From contig SECP01000005.1 in NCBI GenBank assembly GCA_004193285.1, positions 62,001-126,000 on the forward strand: DNA of 64,000 bases. Direction: 5' to 3'. Position numbers and translations under genes: made by a program. This DNA is from Myxococcales bacterium. Its GTDB lineage: Bacteria > Myxococcota_A > Polyangia > Polyangiales > Polyangiaceae. Positions 24,461-33,674 of the stretch are shown here, piece after piece. How positions within the stretch are numbered: the first letter of the stretch is position 1; every line of letters starts with the position of its first letter. The notes beneath the pieces are model-generated. The model saw only the letters and a list, made by a program, of their open reading frames with translations. It had not been told where the DNA came from and did no database searches.

Positions 24461-26266
24461 ATGGCGGACGAGCGCTGGGTTGCGGCGCGGGCGAGGGCCA
24501 AGAGCGGCGACGCGCCCGGCGCGCTGGCAGCGCTGGCGGACGCGGTCAGGCGCGAAGAGCTGGACTCCGTGCAGCTGGAGCGAGCGGGGGCGCTGGCGCG
24601 CAAGCTCGTGGATCGAGGCGGTAAAGACGTGCGCCGCGTCGCCGTGCTCGGAGAGTGCACGACCAACTGGCTGACGAACGCGCTCGCCGCGGTGGCTCTC
24701 GGGGACGGCCAGCAACTGGTGCTCCACGAGGGTGAATACGACAACGTGCAGCAAGAGCTGCACGGCCCGTCCCTCGCCGCTTTCGCTCCGCACGTCGTGG
24801 TGCTCGTGCCCTGGTATCGCCCGTTGCTTCAGGGCGGCTCGCTCGCGGACCGGGTCGCTCAGTGGCGGGGGGCGCAGGAGCTGGCGAAGTCGCGGCTGAG
24901 CGCCGCGATCGTACAAGTCGGGCTGGATTGGGTGGACCCGGGCCCGGAGGGCTATCACCTCGGGACCGGGCCTCAGGGCGTCATCGGCGAGATCCGCCGA
25001 GCCAACGAAGCGCTCCGAGCTGGTCTACCAGAAGGCTCCTACTTCGTAGACCTGCCGGCGGTCTCCGGGGACCTCGGGCGACGAGCGTTCTACGACCGCC
25101 GGAGGTACCACTGGACCAAGCAACCCTTCAGCGAAGCGGGAGTGGACTGGCTCGCACGGCACCTGTGGGCGGGCGTGCGCGCCGTTTCGACCGGTGCAAA
25201 GAAGGTGCTGGTTTTGGACTTGGACAACACGCTTTGGGGCGGCGTCGTTGGTGAGGTTGGCGCGAGCGGCATCGAGATTGCCGAGTCGCCGACCGGCGAG
25301 GCGCATCGAGAGCTTCAGAGGCACGCCAAAGCTCTGAAGCGGCAAGGCGTGCTGCTCGGAGTGGCGTCCAAGAACGACGAGGCCGAAGCGCGGGCCCCCT
25401 TCGTCTCCAACCCAGAGATGCTCCTGAAGCTCGAGGACATCGCCAGCTTCGAAGCCCATTGGGAGCCCAAATCCAGCTCGCTCTCGCGGATGGCGGAGCG
25501 CCTCCGTCTCGGCGCCGATAGCTTCGTATTTTTGGACGACAATCCGACCGAGCGAGAAGAGATTCGTCAGCGAGCCTCCGCGGTTCATGTGGTGGACGCC
25601 CCGCTGGATCCAGCGGAGTACACCCGCGCGCTCACGCGGGGGCTCTGGTTCGAGACCGCGACGTTGACCCGAGAAGACGGCGAGCGCGCCGAACAGTACC
25701 GAGCGGAGGCAGTCCGGGAGCAGCTACGGGACAACCACGCCTCGCTCGGCGAGTACCTGACCTCGCTCGAGCTCCGAGCGGACATGCGCGACGTGGACGC
25801 CGAGGACATGAGCCGGGTCGTGCAGCTCCTCGGCAAGACGAATCAATTCAATCTCACCACCCCGCGGTATTCGCGGGCGGAGGTGGAAGAGCGCTGCGCG
25901 CGACCGGGCGCCATTTGTTCGTCGCTCCGGCTGTCGGATCGCTTCGGTGACTACGGTTTGATCTTGGTCCTCATGGCCGTACCGTGCGGAGCCGGCACCC
26001 TCGAGGTCGATTCGTTCTTGATGAGCTGCCGCGCGATCGCGCGGACCGTCGAGGAGTTCGCGTGGGGCAAGCTGCTGGGTCGCGCCCGCGCCGCGGGCTA
26101 CGAGCGACTCCTCGCCAGTTATCGAAAGACCCCGAAGAATTCGCTCGTTGCGGACCTCTACGACCGCCTCGGGCTCGTCCGCGTAGAGAGCTCGGCCAGC
26201 GAGGCGCGCTACGAGCTGCAGCTCGCGCAGGCCGCTGCCCCTGTCACCTACGTGCGTGACAGGTAG
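24461..26266 (+). CDS. FkbH-like HAD-IIIC acyl-loading enzyme
   Basis: A 601-residue protein of the FkbH family. The N-terminal ~240 residues hold an SGNH-like segment (V-A-V-L-G-E-C-T-T-N-W), the middle is a HAD-IIIC phosphatase domain with V-L-D-L-D-N-T-L-W-G-G-V-V-G-E (Asp253, Asp255) and F-V-F-L-D-D-N-P-T-E-R-E, and the C-terminus is a GNAT-like acyltransferase (S-D-R-F-G-D-Y-G-L). Characterised FkbH enzymes dephosphorylate 1,3-bisphosphoglycerate and load glyceryl onto a carrier protein. ATG 24461, after the carrier gene's stop, is preferred to ATG 24419 inside it. No polyketide synthase or FkbI/FkbJ-type dehydrogenase is nearby, so the unit is more likely used on a glycan. Confidence 0.85.
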   Translation: MADERWVAARARAKSGDAPGALAALADAVRREELDSVQLERAGALARKLVDRGGKDVRRVAVLGECTTNWLTNALAAVALGDGQQLVLHEGEYDNVQQELHGPSLAAFAPHVVVLVPWYRPLLQGGSLADRVAQWRGAQELAKSRLSAAIVQVGLDWVDPGPEGYHLGTGPQGVIGEIRRANEALRAGLPEGSYFVDLPAVSGDLGRRAFYDRRRYHWTKQPFSEAGVDWLARHLWAGVRAVSTGAKKVLVLDLDNTLWGGVVGEVGASGIEIAESPTGEAHRELQRHAKALKRQGVLLGVASKNDEAEARAPFVSNPEMLLKLEDIASFEAHWEPKSSSLSRMAERLRLGADSFVFLDDNPTEREEIRQRASAVHVVDAPLDPAEYTRALTRGLWFETATLTREDGERAEQYRAEAVREQLRDNHASLGEYLTSLELRADMRDVDAEDMSRVVQLLGKTNQFNLTTPRYSRAEVEERCARPGAICSSLRLSDRFGDYGLILVLMAVPCGAGTLEVDSFLMSCRAIARTVEEFAWGKLLGRARAAGYERLLASYRKTPKNSLVADLYDRLGLVRVESSASEARYELQLAQAAAPVTYVRDR

Positions 26267-26439
26267 CGGGAGCCAAGGAAGGCGGCGCTGCGGCGCCACT
26301 CTCGGGTAGCAGCGGTCGTTTCATGCGCCATTTGAGGAATCCAGGTGCGAAGCGCCTTTCGCTCGGGATGGTCGCCGCGGCTCCGTCCCCTTGAAAGCAC
26401 CCGCGCTTCGTGCCATCAAGCCGGTCGGGGCCCCTGAAA

Positions 26440-27741
26440 ATGTCGGACTTACTCAATCGCATCGCCACGAAGCAAGCTCACGTCGTCGTCATCGGTATCG
26501 GCTATGTCGGGCTGCCGCTGGTCGCGGAATTCGCTCGCGCGGGGTTTCGAACGACCGGCCTCGACAACGACCCGGCTAAGGTGAACCTGCTGAACGCGGG
26601 CGAGTCCTACATCGCGGACGTCCCCACGGGCGACCTAGCCCCCCATGTCAAGTCCGGCCGCTTGGACGCGACGACGGACCGCGCTATTTTGGCGAAGGCG
26701 GACGCGGTGGTCGTGTGCGTCCCTACCCCGCTCAACAAGACCAAAGATCCGGACATGCGCTTCATCGTCTCGGCGACGGAGGGCATCGCGCAGTACCAGC
26801 ACCCCGGCATGCTCGTGGTGCTGGAGTCGACGACCTATCCGGGGACGACGACCGAGGTGCTGGTGCCGAAGCTGACCGAGAAGGGTCTCGTCCTCGGCAA
26901 GGACGTCTTCGTGGCGTTTTCACCGGAGCGCGTGGACCCCGGCAACGAAGTCTACAAGACCAAGAACACGCCCAAAGTCGTCGGCGGCAGCACGCCGCAG
27001 TGCTTGGAGGTCGTTCAGGCGCTCTACTCGCAGATCATCGACAAGCTCGTGCCGGTCTCCTCACCCGAGGCCGCGGAGATGGTCAAGCTGCTGGAGAACA
27101 CGTTCCGCGCGGTGAACATCGGCCTCGTGAACGAGGTCGCGCTGATGAGCCGGAAGCTCGGCATCGACCCGTTCGAGGTCATTCGCGCCGCCGCGAGCAA
27201 GCCCTTCGGCTTCATGCCGTTCTACCCGGGTCCAGGGCTCGGCGGACATTGCATCCCGATCGACCCCCTCTACCTATCGTGGAAGCTTCGGACCCTGCAG
27301 TACCAAGCTCGCTTCATCGAGCTGGCAGACACGATCAACAGCGGGATGCCGGGCTACGTCGTCGAACGAGCCTCCACCGCCCTGAACGACCGGGCGAAAG
27401 CCGTGCGCGGGTCGAAGGTGCTCGTCTACGGCGTCGCGTACAAGAAAGACGTGAGTGACGTGCGCGAGTCGCCGGCCTTCGCGGTGATCCACGGTCTCCT
27501 CGAGCGCGGCGCGAACGTCTCCATCATGGACCCCTTCGTCACCACCGTGAACGAGGAAGGCGTGGAGATGACGGCGGTGGACCCGAAGAGCAGCTTCGCT
27601 GAGTACGACCTGGTCGTCATCGTGACGGACCACACCGCCCTCGAACGTGAGCGGCTGCTGAAGGAGTCTCAGCTCGTGCTGGACACGCGCGACGCTCTCC
27701 GCAACATCAGCGGCGACCGAAGCAAAGTCTACGGTCTCTGA
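26440..27741 (+). CDS. UDP-N-acetyl-sugar 6-dehydrogenase (WbpA/WecC-like)
   Basis: A 433-residue nucleotide-sugar dehydrogenase that oxidises a UDP-HexNAc at C6 to the uronic acid, using two NAD+. It has an N-terminal V-V-I-G-I-G-Y-V-G-L-P-L Rossmann motif, F-S-P-E-R-V-D-P-G-N (160-169), and the catalytic G-P-G-L-G-G-H-C-I-P-I-D-P with Cys271. The C-terminal domain ends in V-L-D-T-R-D-A-L-R. It is 173 bp downstream of FkbH with a separate leader, so it may have its own promoter. It could feed an amino-uronic acid into the polymer. Its 3' end overlaps the convergent ECF-partner gene by 13 bp. Confidence 0.9.
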   Translation: MSDLLNRIATKQAHVVVIGIGYVGLPLVAEFARAGFRTTGLDNDPAKVNLLNAGESYIADVPTGDLAPHVKSGRLDATTDRAILAKADAVVVCVPTPLNKTKDPDMRFIVSATEGIAQYQHPGMLVVLESTTYPGTTTEVLVPKLTEKGLVLGKDVFVAFSPERVDPGNEVYKTKNTPKVVGGSTPQCLEVVQALYSQIIDKLVPVSSPEAAEMVKLLENTFRAVNIGLVNEVALMSRKLGIDPFEVIRAAASKPFGFMPFYPGPGLGGHCIPIDPLYLSWKLRTLQYQARFIELADTINSGMPGYVVERASTALNDRAKAVRGSKVLVYGVAYKKDVSDVRESPAFAVIHGLLERGANVSIMDPFVTTVNEEGVEMTAVDPKSSFAEYDLVVIVTDHTALERERLLKESQLVLDTRDALRNISGDRSKVYGL

Positions 27742-28322
27742 GGCTCGACTCGAGGGGCGCTCGCGGGGCCCTCGAGCGGGTAGCCAGGATATTCACGGCC
27801 GAGGACGCCCGCCGCGGTGGTCGCTTCCTCGGCTCTGCCCGCTTCCCGCAGGGCGCGCACGCGGAGCGCGAGCGCCTCGGCACGGTGCGCTCCCCGCGGG
27901 TACGCTCGGTCGTAGGTGTCGAGGGCGGCTAGGGCCGCTGCCGCGTCGCGTCGGCCCAGGGCGCGACGGGCGTCCTCGATGGCTCGCACGTCGGCGACCT
28001 GCTCGGGCGCGATCACGGGTGACGACGCGCTCAGCTCGGACATCGCGCTGGAGGACGGAGCGCTCGACCAACGGGAGGCCAAGAAGGCGAGCGGCAGGCT
28101 CGCGGCCGCGGCCACCGCCATCCAGGTCACGAAGGTGCGCGCCCCTTGGTTGGGTCGGCGGCGGGAGGCGCCCGCCGAGGTTCGCGCCATGCCCCCTGTC
28201 GTGGAGGTGAACATCGCCACGCGACGCCGTGATGCGTCGCTCGGTGCGTCCCCTCCAGCAGAATTCAGAAGGCGCTGGGCGGCGCCGCCGGCGTGCTTCA
28301 AGCGTCGAGGGTCCTGGTTCAT
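27729..28322 (-). CDS. Membrane protein encoded with ECF sigma factor, possible anti-sigma factor
   Basis: A 197-residue protein with a basic N-terminal cytoplasmic part, one membrane helix at about residues 67-86 (F-V-T-W-M-A-V-A-A-A-A-S-L-P-L) and an extracytoplasmic Ala-rich helical domain with TPR-like spacing (A-L-A-A-L-D-T-Y, A-L-A-L-R-V-R-A-L). It begins inside the sigma gene's stop (ATGA overlap), so it is co-translated with it, the usual arrangement for anti-sigma factors. No zinc-type anti-sigma H-x3-C-x2-C motif is present, so the role is inferred from position and topology. A single C-terminal repeat domain could instead sense envelope assembly. Confidence 0.65.
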   Translation of the reverse strand: MNQDPRRLKHAGGAAQRLLNSAGGDAPSDASRRRVAMFTSTTGGMARTSAGASRRRPNQGARTFVTWMAVAAAASLPLAFLASRWSSAPSSSAMSELSASSPVIAPEQVADVRAIEDARRALGRRDAAAALAALDTYDRAYPRGAHRAEALALRVRALREAGRAEEATTAAGVLGREYPGYPLEGPASAPRVEPQRP

Positions 28323-28900
28323 CGTTGAAGCTCGCTTCCGAGAGCTTTCGTCGCCAAGCCATCGAACAGCTCGCGAGACCGGCGCAGGCGGGACGCAACC
28401 GTGCCGCGGGGCAGGCCGAGGGTGTCCGCGATTTCCGCCATGGTGAGCTCCTCCAGCTCGTAGAGGACGAACACGGCCCGGAGGTCCATCGGTAGCTCCT
28501 CCAGGACACGGTCGAGCGCCGCGCGCAGCCGGCGCTTTTCCATGAGCGCTTCGGGATTCAACTCGGGGCACTCGAGGCACTGGAGCTCTGCGTCGTCCAC
28601 CTCGCGTCGGTTGCGCGCCGTGCGCCGGAAGGTGGAGGCTACCCGGACCGCCGTGCTCAACACGAACGCCCGCTCGCTGCCTCGTTGCACGCTGTCCAGC
28701 TTGCGAGAAAGCACGAGCACGACCTCTTGAACCGCGTCGTCCGTCTCGTGGTCGGGCAAGCCCAAGCGCCGCAGGAAGCGCCAGAGTACCTCGAAGTGCT
28801 CGAGCACGATGTTCCGCAAGCGGCTTTCGTCCACTCCGCCGAGCGTCGTTACCGGTGCGGCATGGCCAAAGTCGAAGGACGGTTCGAGCACCCGACTCAC
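28319..28900 (-). CDS. ECF-family RNA polymerase sigma factor
   Basis: A 193-residue sigma-70-family protein with regions 2 and 4 only. Region 2 (about 30-95) has L-P-D-H-E-T-D-D-A-V-Q-E-V-V-L-V-L; region 4 (about 125-185) has L-E-E-L-P-M-D-L-R-A-V-F-V-L-Y-E-L-E-E-L-T-M-A-E-I-A and G-L-P-R-G-T-V-A-S-R-L-R-R-S-R. GTG 28900 is preceded by AGGAG at a spacing of eight. It is followed by a translationally coupled membrane protein, probably its regulator. The target promoters are unknown, and no clear autoregulatory ECF promoter was seen upstream. Confidence 0.9.
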   Translation of the reverse strand: MSRVLEPSFDFGHAAPVTTLGGVDESRLRNIVLEHFEVLWRFLRRLGLPDHETDDAVQEVVLVLSRKLDSVQRGSERAFVLSTAVRVASTFRRTARNRREVDDAELQCLECPELNPEALMEKRRLRAALDRVLEELPMDLRAVFVLYELEELTMAEIADTLGLPRGTVASRLRRSRELFDGLATKALGSELQR

Positions 28901-29248
28901 GTGTAAGGCTCCTGGCCGTATTCTGGTCGGGTTCCGGCCTCCACGGAAGGCCCAAGTTTCGGCTCGACCGGGCTCCGAAAAAAAGTTTCGCAGAATGTGA
29001 TCAAACCGGGGGGGCTGCTGCCATCTAGGAGGGTGCAGATGCTGCGGCGGTTAGGGAACGCGGGTGGGCGGGCTTCGTCCTGAGGGGGGGTTACTAGGTA
29101 GCAAACGCTAGCGCCGGCGCCGGGTGGGCGGCGCAGTGCCGCGAAACGTTCGCTACGACGCGCCCCGGGTCCGGTTACGAAGGCCGGCCCCGGGTGCGCC
29201 CTATTTCCATGGCGACCGACGCGGGGCTCTCGCTGTCTCGGGCGGCGC
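28901..29248. other. Intergenic region with G-quadruplex-like motif and G-tracts
   Basis: About 350 bp between the RDD gene stop and the ECF sigma start (both minus strand). It contains seven-base G runs at 29008-29014 and 29084-29090 on the plus strand, a G3-N5-G3-N1-G3-N1-G3 motif at 29054-29072, and a seven-A run at 28978-28984. No gene or clear terminator was found; it presumably holds the sigma promoter. Confidence 0.5.
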
Positions 29249-29773
29249 TCAGCGCGATTGGACGACGACAGTGCGGGCGATGTGATCGTGACCGCAGCGT
29301 TGGTCTCGGCGAAAGATCAAGAGCGCGTCCACGAACGTTGCCAGCATGCCAACGTACGGAACGAGCACGACGAGCTGCACCGGCAACACGCGCCAGAGCA
29401 GCAGGCGATCCAGAGCTGGCGTGGACCCGTCCTCCACGTCCGCGATGCGGATGCGCAGGAGCCGCTTCCCGATGGTTTGGCCATTCTTCTTCAAGAAGTA
29501 GCCGTGGAGCAGCACGAACAAGAGCAAACCGCCCGCGCTCCACAGCACGATGTGCATCGGTGACTGCTTGGTGACGTTGGGAAAGTTGTCGTAGACGCCC
29601 GCCGCGAACTGGAGCGGCCCGAGCACGCTCATCGCGAGCAGCGCGTCGATGAGCGACGCCCCCAGCCGTGCGCCGCGCGTGGCCAACACGAGCGAGAGCG
29701 GCCCCGCCACGACTTGCTCGGCTTCCTTGTCGGCAGCCGGCGCCTGATACGGATTGTGTGTCCCCTGTTCCAC
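29249..29773 (-). CDS. RDD-family membrane protein
   Basis: A 174-residue protein with an N-terminal cytoplasmic tail (N-P-Y-Q-A-P) and an RDD domain: A-T-R-G-A-R-L-G-A-S-L-I-D-A-L-L (Arg and Asp of helix 1), two to three membrane helices, and the conserved G-Q-T-I-G-K-R-L-L-R-I-R-I-A-D motif at about 98-112. RDD proteins are poorly defined; some are linked to ion or antiporter functions. The GTG start follows a short TAAGG element. It lies downstream of tsf but behind a strong terminator, so it is probably transcribed separately. Confidence 0.82.
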   Translation of the reverse strand: MEQGTHNPYQAPAADKEAEQVVAGPLSLVLATRGARLGASLIDALLAMSVLGPLQFAAGVYDNFPNVTKQSPMHIVLWSAGGLLLFVLLHGYFLKKNGQTIGKRLLRIRIADVEDGSTPALDRLLLWRVLPVQLVVLVPYVGMLATFVDALLIFRRDQRCGHDHIARTVVVQSR

Positions 29774-29818
29774 GCCTTACCCGATACGCGGGCTGCCGAG
29801 CGCTGGCAAGGCCACCAC

Positions 29819-29867
29819 AAAAAGCCGCGAGCCCCGGCGCGCCTGCAGTTGGCGTGCTCGGGGCTCG
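29819..29867 (-). terminator. Intrinsic terminator of the rpsB-tsf operon
   Basis: A 9-bp perfect stem (CGAGCCCCG at 29828-29836 with CGGGGCTCG at 29859-29867), 23 bp after the tsf stop. On the minus strand it is followed by CGGC and five T residues at 29823-29819. Confidence 0.8.
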
Positions 29868-29889
29868 AAGCCTCGGGGCTAGGCTTAGC

Positions 29890-30828
29890 TCAGCCGCCGG
29901 CCATCTTGGCGACTTCGGCTGCGAAGTCGTCGCCCTGCGGCTTCTCGATGCCTTCGCCGCGCTCGAAGCGAACGAAGCGGCTGAACGCGATGTCACCACC
30001 GAGCTCCTTGGCTACCGCTTCGCGAACCTGCTCGACCGACTTGTCGCCCTCGAGCACGCTCGCCTGCTCCAGTAGGCAGATTTCCTTCGCCCACTTCGCG
30101 AGCTTGCCTTCGATGATCTTCGGGTGCGAAGCCGCGGGCGGAGCCTTGGGGTCCTCCGCGAGCTGCCCCTTGAAGATCTCACCCTGCTTGGACTTCGCGT
30201 CGGCCGGGATTTCGGTCGCCGAGAGGTACAGCGGAGCCATCGCCGCGATTTGCATCGCGGAGTCGTCCGCCAGCTTGTCGAACGCCGCCGCCTTCGCGAT
30301 GGTGTCGTTGCCGGCTCGGACCGCGAGCAACACGCCGATCTTGCCGCCCATGTGCACGTAGGACTGCACCTTGCCCGGGCCGTCCACGCTCAGGCTCTCC
30401 CAGCGACGCACGGTGATGTTCTCACCGAGCTTGCCGACGAGCGCGGCGCGCGTCTCCTCGACGGAGGCGCTGCCGCCCGGAAACGCCTCTGCGCCCAGGT
30501 CGCTGCCCGGCTTCGCGCTGAGGGCTGCTTGCGCAACGCTGTCCGCAAACGCGAGGAAGTCCGGATTGCGAGCGGCGAAGTCCGTCTGAATGTTCACTTC
30601 GACGATGACGCCGCGCTTGTGGTCCGGCGTCGTGGCCGAGACGACCACGCCTTCAGACGCCACCGCGCCGGCGCGCTTCGCGCTCTTGGCGAGACCCTTC
30701 TTCAGGATGATCTCGACTGCCTTTTCGATGTCGCCGCCCGACTCGGTCAGGGCGCCCTTACAATCATTGAGCCCCGCCTGAGTGCGGTCGCGGAGCTCCT
30801 TCACTTGCTGCATCGTGGGTGCCGACAT
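29890..30828 (-). CDS. tsf: Translation elongation factor Ts
   Basis: A 312-residue EF-Ts, the nucleotide-exchange factor of EF-Tu. The N-terminal UBA-like domain starts V-K-E-L-R-D-R-T-Q-A-G-L-N-D-C-K-G-A-L; the core contains the signature N-I-Q-T-D-F-A-A-R-N, which contacts EF-Tu, and two dimerisation subdomains follow. The ATG lies two bases after the rpsB stop, with GGGGAG eight bases upstream. The rpsB-tsf pairing is the standard bacterial order. An intrinsic terminator follows. pyrH and frr, often next, are absent. Confidence 0.96.
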   Translation of the reverse strand: MSAPTMQQVKELRDRTQAGLNDCKGALTESGGDIEKAVEIILKKGLAKSAKRAGAVASEGVVVSATTPDHKRGVIVEVNIQTDFAARNPDFLAFADSVAQAALSAKPGSDLGAEAFPGGSASVEETRAALVGKLGENITVRRWESLSVDGPGKVQSYVHMGGKIGVLLAVRAGNDTIAKAAAFDKLADDSAMQIAAMAPLYLSATEIPADAKSKQGEIFKGQLAEDPKAPPAASHPKIIEGKLAKWAKEICLLEQASVLEGDKSVEQVREAVAKELGGDIAFSRFVRFERGEGIEKPQGDDFAAEVAKMAGG

Positions 30829-30830
30829 GC

Positions 30831-31688
<858 letters not shown>

Positions 31689-31862
31689 GGTATTGCGTTT
31701 CCTTTCGGTTAGGCCGCCGTCCCACCGAGCGCCAACCTCCTTAAGGAGGCACCGGACGCTCTGGCTACGCTTGGGACGTGTGGTGTTCCTCGCTCGATTG
31801 CGAGGGGCGCGGAACTTACGCGCAGAGGCAGCCCTGCGCAAGCCTGAAAACACCGAGAAAAG
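31689..31862 (-). promoter_or_regulatory. rpsB leader: candidate promoter and two inverted repeats
   Basis: On the minus strand TTGCGC (31841-31836) and TAAGTT (31818-31813), 17 bp apart, form a candidate promoter. Downstream come CCTCGC/GCGAGG with a six-base loop (31788-31805) and the 14-bp palindrome CCTCCTTAAGGAGG (31736-31749), the latter containing an anti-Shine-Dalgarno-like and a Shine-Dalgarno-like half. Both would be in the mRNA leader, where they could control S2 synthesis. Confidence 0.4.
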
Positions 31863-33674
31863 CTAGAGCCCAGAGCCTGGCATGCCGCCCGGTTTAGCCG
31901 CCGTCGGCTTTTCCGGCGCGATCTTCGCGGCGGCCCCGCCAGAAGCCTTGGGAGACGCGGTCACGGGAGCCGCAGCCGCCGGACGAGGAGCGGCGTCCAG
32001 ACGGGGGGCGGCTCCCAGGAACACGCCCTTCTTCTTATCATTTCGAACGGATGCGCTCGTCGAAGGGGCGGCCGGCGCCGGCGCCGCGACGAGCGGGGGC
32101 TCGGTCTTTGGCTCCGATGGCTCGGCTCTCTCCGCCGCCGCGGCGACGCTGGTGACGGGAGCCGGCACGCCGGGCCGAGCCGCGACCACTTGCCGCTTTT
32201 CCGGCGCGGCCAAGGGCGACACCGCGGCGAACGGCGCGCGAGCTCGCCAGAGCCACGCGCCGCCCCCCAGCACGCCCACCCCTACCCCGGCGGCCACGAA
32301 CAGAAGCCACGTTCGATTCGCTCCGGGAGCGCGCTTGGGCGGGACGGAAGCACTGACCGGCACCACGGGCGGCGGGGTGAGGTTCGCCTCCGGGAGGGGC
32401 ACGGCGGTCCGCGTCGGCCCCGGATCGGTCGGCATGCCCCCACCGGGAACGAGCGGTTGCACGACCAGCAGCTCTGTCTGTTCGGAAGCAGCACCCGGCA
32501 CGCCGGTTGGCACGCCGGTGAGCGAGCTCACCAAGGTGTCTGGCCCGTAGAAGGACGGCGGGGCCGCCGGCACTTCCAAGCGCAGGGTTCCGCCAGCGTG
32601 CGAAGGGAGCAAGATCTGAGCGGCGGTGGTGGCGCTCTCCAGCGCTGGACGCAGCGTCGTTGGGTCTGCATCCGTGCGGCCCAACGCCGCGGGCCCGTCC
32701 GGGCGCGTCGGGGCTCCGGGACGAGGCGAGCGGCGGCCGCCGTCTTGACGCGTGGGTACGTCACCGAGTGCGGGCGGGCGGGGCGTCACGTTGACGGTCG
32801 GAGCGTCCGTCGCCACGAAGTGCGCGTAGCGCTGGCTCAGGGCGAGGACCGTTTCCGCGACTTGCTGCGCGCTACGAGGCCGCTCGCGCGGATCTTTCGC
32901 GAGCATGGCCGCGACCACTGCGTCCAGCTCGGGGGCGACGACGCAGATGCTGGAGAGGAGCGGAGCCGGGCGGCCCAGATGAGCGAGGAGCAGCTCGTTG
33001 TGATCCTTGGCGTCGTCGAAAGGCCCGACGCCGCTGAGCATCTCGAAGAGCATCAAGCCCGTCGCGTAGATGTCCGAGCGCGCGTCCACCGGCGCGCCCT
33101 GCGCCTGCTCCGGCGACATGTAGCGCGGCGTGCCGACCGCGATACCGCGCGCGGTGATGACGCCCTTGGCGTCCTTGATCTTGGCGATGCCAAAATCCAG
33201 CACTTTGACCGCGCCAGCGGTGGTGAGGAAGATGTTGGGCGGCTTCACGTCGCGGTGCACGACGCCGATCTGATGCGCCGCATGCAATCCCTGCAAAATG
33301 CCGGCGGCGATGCCGAGGGCGTGCTGCGGGTGCAACCGCCGCTGACGATGCAGCAGCGCCGAGAGCGTCTCTCCCTCGAGCCGCTCCATGACGTAAAACG
33401 GCACGCCACTGTCGGACGTACCCGCGTCCGTAACGCCGACGATGTTCGGGTGCTCCAGCCGGGCCAGCGCGCGCCATTCGTTGCGCAGCCGCGCCACCAA
33501 GTCCTCCCGACGCGACAGCTCGTGAAGTAGCGCCTTGAGTACGAAGCGCTTGCCGAGCTCTTCGTGCTCCACCTCGTAGACGCGGCCCATGCCGCCCGTG
33601 CCGACGAGGCGAGTCACGCGGTAGCGCGTGCCGGGGACGAGGTCCCCATCTTGAAACTCTCGATAGTCCGTCAC
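31863..33674 (-). CDS. Membrane-anchored Ser/Thr protein kinase
   Basis: A 603-residue Hanks-type kinase. The catalytic domain spans about residues 18-290, with the G-T-G-G-M-G-R-V-Y glycine loop, Lys47 in V-L-K-A-L-L, H-R-D-V-K-P-P-N (Asp142) and D-F-G (Asp160). A long Pro/Thr-rich linker leads to one membrane helix (W-L-L-F-V-A-A-G-V-G-V-G-V) near residue 445 and an Ala/Pro-rich extracytoplasmic tail with no recognisable sensor domain. GTG 33674 is chosen because sequence upstream of it is Arg-rich and unlike the family; GTG 33788 would add 38 residues. It lies upstream of rpsB on the same strand but that operon seems to have its own promoter. Confidence 0.88.
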   Translation of the reverse strand: MTDYREFQDGDLVPGTRYRVTRLVGTGGMGRVYEVEHEELGKRFVLKALLHELSRREDLVARLRNEWRALARLEHPNIVGVTDAGTSDSGVPFYVMERLEGETLSALLHRQRRLHPQHALGIAAGILQGLHAAHQIGVVHRDVKPPNIFLTTAGAVKVLDFGIAKIKDAKGVITARGIAVGTPRYMSPEQAQGAPVDARSDIYATGLMLFEMLSGVGPFDDAKDHNELLLAHLGRPAPLLSSICVVAPELDAVVAAMLAKDPRERPRSAQQVAETVLALSQRYAHFVATDAPTVNVTPRPPALGDVPTRQDGGRRSPRPGAPTRPDGPAALGRTDADPTTLRPALESATTAAQILLPSHAGGTLRLEVPAAPPSFYGPDTLVSSLTGVPTGVPGAASEQTELLVVQPLVPGGGMPTDPGPTRTAVPLPEANLTPPPVVPVSASVPPKRAPGANRTWLLFVAAGVGVGVLGGGAWLWRARAPFAAVSPLAAPEKRQVVAARPGVPAPVTSVAAAAERAEPSEPKTEPPLVAAPAPAAPSTSASVRNDKKKGVFLGAAPRLDAAPRPAAAAPVTASPKASGGAAAKIAPEKPTAAKPGGMPGSGL

